A DNA stretch of 64,000 nt from UBA6168 sp041741095 (GTDB lineage Bacteria > Bacteroidota > Bacteroidia > Chitinophagales > Saprospiraceae): contig JBGSKQ010000092.1 in the NCBI GenBank assembly GCA_041741095.1, positions 1 to 64,000 of the forward strand, read 5' to 3'. Shown in pieces: positions 61,032 to 64,000 of this stretch. A model generated the notes under the pieces. That model was not told the origin of the DNA. It saw only the letters and a list, made by a program, of their open reading frames with translations, and did not search any database. The position numbers and the translations under genes were made by a program. Every line of letters begins with the position of its first letter. The stretch's first letter is position 1.

Positions 61032-61559
61032 TCATAGGGGCAGCTTTTCCCTGAATTTTCCATAGACCCAGGTGCCCGCTATGGCACTGATAATGGTAAC
61101 AATAATGGCGGTCACGCCGGAGCCTAATTGGGCAAACAATGGCCCAGGGCAAGCTCCGGTGATGGCCCAGCCCAAGCCAAAAATGAGGCCGCCATATACC
61201 TGTCCTTTCAAGAATTTTTTATCGGTAAAAGTTATCTCTTCGCCGTGTATAGTCTTGATTTTCAGTTTTTTAATCAAAAAAACCGAAATGATGCCCACCA
61301 CGACCGCCGTACCGATGACGCCGTACATGTGGAAGGATTGGAGCCGGAACATCTCCTGTATGCGGAACCATGAGATGACTTCCGATTTGACCATGACGAT
61401 GCCAAAAAACAGGCCCGCCATCAGGTATTTCAGGTTGTAATACCAAGGGAGCGGCACCTCGCTTCTGTTGACGCAACTGGTGTCGAGGGAACGGACTTCA
61501 AAATCCGTGTTTTTATCTTTTACGGCCATGCCGTTGGTGCTTTTCTTTTCCTTAATCAT
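61032..61559 (-). CDS. YeeE/YedE-family transporter subunit (C-terminal half type, DUF6691-like)
   Basis: A 175-residue membrane protein of four predicted spans, preceded by a soluble N-terminal stretch of about 40 residues. The conserved Cys motif is ITGACPGPLFAQLG (C137). In split YeeE/YedE systems two half proteins together form the thiosulfate/sulfane-sulfur channel of the TsuA type. ATG 61559 (MIKEKKSTNG) is used; codons upstream of it are not protein-like. Located 100 bases after the partner gene and directly before the terminator. Confidence 0.85.
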   Translation of the reverse strand: MIKEKKSTNGMAVKDKNTDFEVRSLDTSCVNRSEVPLPWYYNLKYLMAGLFFGIVMVKSEVISWFRIQEMFRLQSFHMYGVIGTAVVVGIISVFLIKKLKIKTIHGEEITFTDKKFLKGQVYGGLIFGLGWAITGACPGPLFAQLGSGVTAIIVTIISAIAGTWVYGKFREKLPL

Positions 61560-61659
61560 GACGCTTGGATTTTTATAAATACCTGCTTTGGAAGGTGCGG
61601 GAGGAGGAAGAAAATGAAATTTTATCGCCCCCAAAACACACCCTGCTAAGCATATATTT

Positions 61660-62229
61660 TTATAAATTCAACAAAAATGGGACAATCAAATTGGCGGAAA
61701 TAAAGCCGCCGACCATAAATGCAATAGTCGCCACCAAAGAGGGCCATTGCAGGGTAGCGAGGCCGCTGATGGCATGGCCGCTGGTGCAGCCGCCTGCGTA
61801 GCGGGTGCCAAATCCCACCAAAAACCCACCGACAACAAAGAAGAAAAAGCCCTTCAATGTCAGGAGGCTGTCCCAGTTAAAAATCTCGGTTGGCACCAGG
61901 TTCGAGTAGTCCGTTATGCCTTTTTCGGCAAGGCTTGCCGCCAGGGCCGGGGCCACCACTACCTGGTTGGGATCGTGCAGGAATTTTGTGGCGATAAATG
62001 CCCCAATGATGATGCCCGCAGCAAAAAACAGGTTCCAGATTTCCTTTTTCCAGTTGTATTCGAAGAAGGGGATCCTGGCAGGAAAACACGCCGCACAGAT
62101 GTGGCGCAGGTTGCCCGAAATGCCAAAGGATTTGTTTCCCAAAATCAAAAGCAAGGGGACGGTAAGGCCGATGATCAGCCCAGCAACCGACCAGTGCCAG
62201 GGTTGGCTGATGAATTCGATGAACGACAT
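61660..62229 (-). CDS. YeeE/YedE-family sulfur transporter subunit (N-terminal half type)
   Basis: A 189-residue membrane protein with about five spans. Conserved sulfur-relay cysteines are C45 and C48 (RHICAACFPAR) and C148 in AGGCTSGHAISG, corresponding to the essential cysteines known from TsuA. It would move thiosulfate or persulfide sulfur through the inner membrane. ATG 62229 (MSFIEFISQPWHW) is chosen. The gene pair with 61032 makes one functional transporter. Confidence 0.9.
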   Translation of the reverse strand: MSFIEFISQPWHWSVAGLIIGLTVPLLLILGNKSFGISGNLRHICAACFPARIPFFEYNWKKEIWNLFFAAGIIIGAFIATKFLHDPNQVVVAPALAASLAEKGITDYSNLVPTEIFNWDSLLTLKGFFFFVVGGFLVGFGTRYAGGCTSGHAISGLATLQWPSLVATIAFMVGGFISANLIVPFLLNL

Positions 62230-62249
62230 GGTGATGGTAGTTTTAAGTT

Positions 62250-62312
62250 GATTATTAATGGTTGATGGTTTGGAGGCCCAGGCCATTCACCATCAAGCAT
62301 TAAGCATCAAGC
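62250..62312. repeat. Inverted heptamer array
   Basis: Units GATTATT, AATGGTT, GATGGTT at 62250-62270 face ATTCACC, ATCAAGC, ATTAAGC, ATCAAGC at 62285-62312. A 13-base arm (AATGGTTGATGGT) pairs with the other side with one mismatch. It lies between the transporter start and the rhodanese lipoprotein stop. Confidence 0.6.
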
Positions 62313-62316
62313 AAAT

Positions 62317-62721
62317 TTATTCTTTTGGCCAGGCGTTGTAGCCGCCGGCCAGGTTGTACAATTTTGTAAAGCCCTGCCCGGCCATGAGCTTGCAGGTCTT
62401 GCCACTGCGGTTACCGCTGCGGCAGTAAATCAAATAGGTTTTGTTTGTGTCCAGTTTGGCGATTTCTTCCGCAAAATTACTGGCATAATAGTCCAACTCC
62501 ATGGCGCCTGCTATTTTGCCCTTTGCGATTTCTTCCGGTGTGCGCACATCCATCAGTACCACATCCTGACCGCCCATTTTGGCCTTAAAAGCGGCTACGT
62601 CCAGGTCTTCATAAACGGCGCTGGACTGCTCCGGGGCATTGGCTCCGTTATCGCCGCTTTGCGACTGGCATGAGGCCATGCCGATGATCAAAAAAAATGC
62701 TAAAAACAAGATTTTTTTCAT
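62317..62721 (-). CDS. Rhodanese-domain lipoprotein
   Basis: A 134-residue lipoprotein (GMASC, C18) with a single rhodanese domain: VVLMDVRTPEEI and the active loop IYCRSGNRS with C100. It is the periplasmic counterpart of the cytosolic rhodanese at 58018 and could accept sulfane sulfur outside and pass it to the YeeE/YedE channel next to it. The upstream gene is the heme lipoprotein. Fits a sulfur-capture role; the outer donor is unknown. Confidence 0.9.
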   Translation of the reverse strand: MKKILFLAFFLIIGMASCQSQSGDNGANAPEQSSAVYEDLDVAAFKAKMGGQDVVLMDVRTPEEIAKGKIAGAMELDYYASNFAEEIAKLDTNKTYLIYCRSGNRSGKTCKLMAGQGFTKLYNLAGGYNAWPKE

Positions 62722-62745
62722 TGTAAATGATTGATATTTAATGTT

Positions 62746-63339
62746 TTACTTGTTAAAGGTAATACTCCATATTCCCCTGAACTGCCTGTCAACAAATCCA
62801 AATGCCTCGTCTTCCGGGTACAGTTTTTTGATGGTCACATAATTGTCGGTTGCTATGTCTGTCCCGATTTCTCCGTGGCATTGCAGGCAAAGCGGTTTCA
62901 TCATAATGGGCGCCGTAAAAGCCACGGTATGCTCGTCGAGTTCCTTGACGATTGGCTTTAGTTCCTGCCCTGCTTGGTGCTGTGTTTCATAAGTTGACAA
63001 TATGCCCTTTTCCCAATTGTTGGGGGCATTTTTAGGGTTGCGCACCCGCAGGCTCGTGCGGCGGATGCTGGCGTTGTGGGCCTTTGAAAGGCTGTCCACC
63101 AAGGGCATGGCAGCGAGGTTGCAGTATTCAATAGCGCCGGAAATACCTTTTTCTTCAATAGCGGTCGCCAATTTACCGCTCAGTTCGGCAAAGGTAGCCT
63201 CGGCAATGGCCTTGCCTTTTTCCAAATATTCTTTTTCGTCAAATGCGGCGGTTTTCGATGCGGTTTTGTTGTCGCTGCCGCATTGCGCCAGCAAAAACAA
63301 CAAGGCTAAAAGACCGAAAGCTGTGAGGAGTTTTTTCAT
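62746..63339 (-). CDS. c-type heme lipoprotein (DUF3365 / Tll0287-like)
   Basis: A 197-residue lipoprotein (LLAQC, C20) with the DUF3365 sensor fold and a CLQCH heme-binding motif (151-155). The fold binds one c-type heme in Tll0287. Conserved elements seen are AIEYCNLAAMPLVDS, SLRVRNPKNAPN and PLCLQCHGEIG. It needs the periplasmic cytochrome c maturation system. Position, directly before the rhodanese lipoprotein, suggests electron transfer or sulfide/oxygen/NO sensing in sulfur metabolism; this is inference. Confidence 0.9.
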   Translation of the reverse strand: MKKLLTAFGLLALLFLLAQCGSDNKTASKTAAFDEKEYLEKGKAIAEATFAELSGKLATAIEEKGISGAIEYCNLAAMPLVDSLSKAHNASIRRTSLRVRNPKNAPNNWEKGILSTYETQHQAGQELKPIVKELDEHTVAFTAPIMMKPLCLQCHGEIGTDIATDNYVTIKKLYPEDEAFGFVDRQFRGIWSITFNK

Positions 63340-63384
63340 TGTTTTTTTAAAATTTTAGTGGCCAACAAATCTACTATTTCAGCG

Positions 63385-64000
63385 CTAAAAAATAGCATTT
63401 AGGCCAATTCCCAGCCAATCGCCACGGCGTATAGCGCCCACGCCACTTTGATTGAAATACATGTTCACCTGCGAACCGTCGCCAGCATCTCCTGCGTCGC
63501 CAGTCCGCCAGGTATAGTGAAGCATCAATTTAAGGTTTTTGCGGTCCAGGTACCAATTGAGGCCCGCATCAAAAGTGGTTTCCGAGCCGGCGGACATTTT
63601 TACCGCAGCGGCGTCGGCCTGTTCTAAGGCATTTTTTGCCCCGTCAAACTGCATGACCATAAAAATCGGCTCCAGGACAAAACGGCCAGTCGGCACATTG
63701 ACACCCAGGCGCACGTGACCGGTGCCAGCCTTGGCGGTAAACTGCCTTGCGCTGCTGTCGGCCAGCATCCGTTCGCCTTCCCGTTGCATCCAAATCCATT
63801 CGCCGTCCAGGTTTAGCGGCCCCCAGTTCAGCAGCAGCCCAGGCCCAAAGGAGGTGGAGAAACGGAAGAGGTCGCTTTCGCCCTGGCGGGCGGCGTTGAA
63901 ATCGAGCGAAATGCCTTTTCTTTTGTTGAAATAATTGATGTCGTAGCTGATCCCGTATTTTTTAAACTCCGGGTCGCCCAGCGAAATAGATGCCCGGCCT
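63385..64000 (-). CDS. Outer-membrane porin, 5' end beyond window
   Basis: The reading frame is open from the right edge down to the stop at 63385, giving 205 residues of the C-terminal part; the start and signal peptide are outside the window. The sequence has alternating hydrophobic and polar strands (SISLGDPEFKKYGISYDINYF in pieces, ISLDFNAARQGE, FGPGLLLNWGPL, FDAGLNWYLDRKNLKLMLHYTW) and ends in a terminal aromatic (GIGLNAIF), as in phosphate-selective porin O/P-like barrels. An ATG at 63789 is internal. It would supply the outer-membrane passage for an anion such as thiosulfate or phosphate; this is inference from its neighbours. Confidence 0.8.
   Translation of the reverse strand, partial: GRASISLGDPEFKKYGISYDINYFNKRKGISLDFNAARQGESDLFRFSTSFGPGLLLNWGPLNLDGEWIWMQREGERMLADSSARQFTAKAGTGHVRLGVNVPTGRFVLEPIFMVMQFDGAKNALEQADAAAVKMSAGSETTFDAGLNWYLDRKNLKLMLHYTWRTGDAGDAGDGSQVNMYFNQSGVGAIRRGDWLGIGLNAIF

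Overview
The window is a chromosomal segment from a member of the Bacteroidota, most likely the Saprospiria (Saprospiraceae/Lewinella relatives). The evidence is a type IX secretion (T9SS) core locus (gldJ, porP/sprF-like, porU, porV), several cargo proteins with C-terminal sorting domains, many lipoproteins with the short Bacteroidota signal, -7 elements of the form TAnnTTTG, and an 'ENPSFED' jelly-roll domain that I associate with Saprospiraceae surface proteins. I see no rRNA, tRNA, insertion sequence, prophage or CRISPR array.

Layout: 0.1-5.3 kb holds a RidA-M19 dipeptidase pair and a large SWIM-SNF2 protein. 5.5-8.3 kb holds an alpha/beta hydrolase, acpS and a frameshifted T9SS cargo gene. 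8.7-10.3 kb holds a VWA lipoprotein and a structured intergenic region. 10.3-23.7 kb is an M20 amidohydrolase, a BNR-type T9SS cargo, murF, gldJ and porP on the minus strand, then porU and porV on the plus strand. 23.7-27.8 kb has a ParA/ribbon-helix-helix pair, a ferritin with an unknown partner and a divergent Lgt. 27.8-38 kb has an FtsX-type permease, a GH29 fucosidase, an ADP-forming acyl-CoA synthetase/GNAT fusion, a nitrilase and an HTTM membrane protein. 38-47.7 kb has Fic, ParE, an exported methyltransferase, an ABC exporter pair, a T9SS cargo and a lone HsdR-N-like protein. 47.8-57 kb has an M16 protease, a dienelactone-hydrolase lipoprotein, a methyltransferase lipoprotein, fumarylacetoacetase, an ApbE fusion and a cytosolic methyltransferase.

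From 57.1 kb to the right edge is a coherent sulfur/persulfide block: a Prx6-type peroxiredoxin, a cytosolic rhodanese, a persulfide-dioxygenase/double-rhodanese fusion, a Crp/Fnr regulator with FNR-spaced palindromes, a split YeeE/YedE transporter, a rhodanese lipoprotein, a c-heme DUF3365 lipoprotein and an edge-truncated porin. Together they could import sulfane sulfur, hand it between rhodaneses on both sides of the inner membrane and oxidise persulfide.

The less expected observations are: a SNF2 protein whose motor motifs are eroded in at least four places; two methyltransferase-fold proteins carrying export signals; an ApbE domain fused to a surface-protein jelly roll; and a family of short tandem arrays (7-, 8- or 9-base units with fixed and variable positions) at gene junctions, several arranged as inverted pairs. 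All function assignments rest on motif and architecture reading only; no database search was run.
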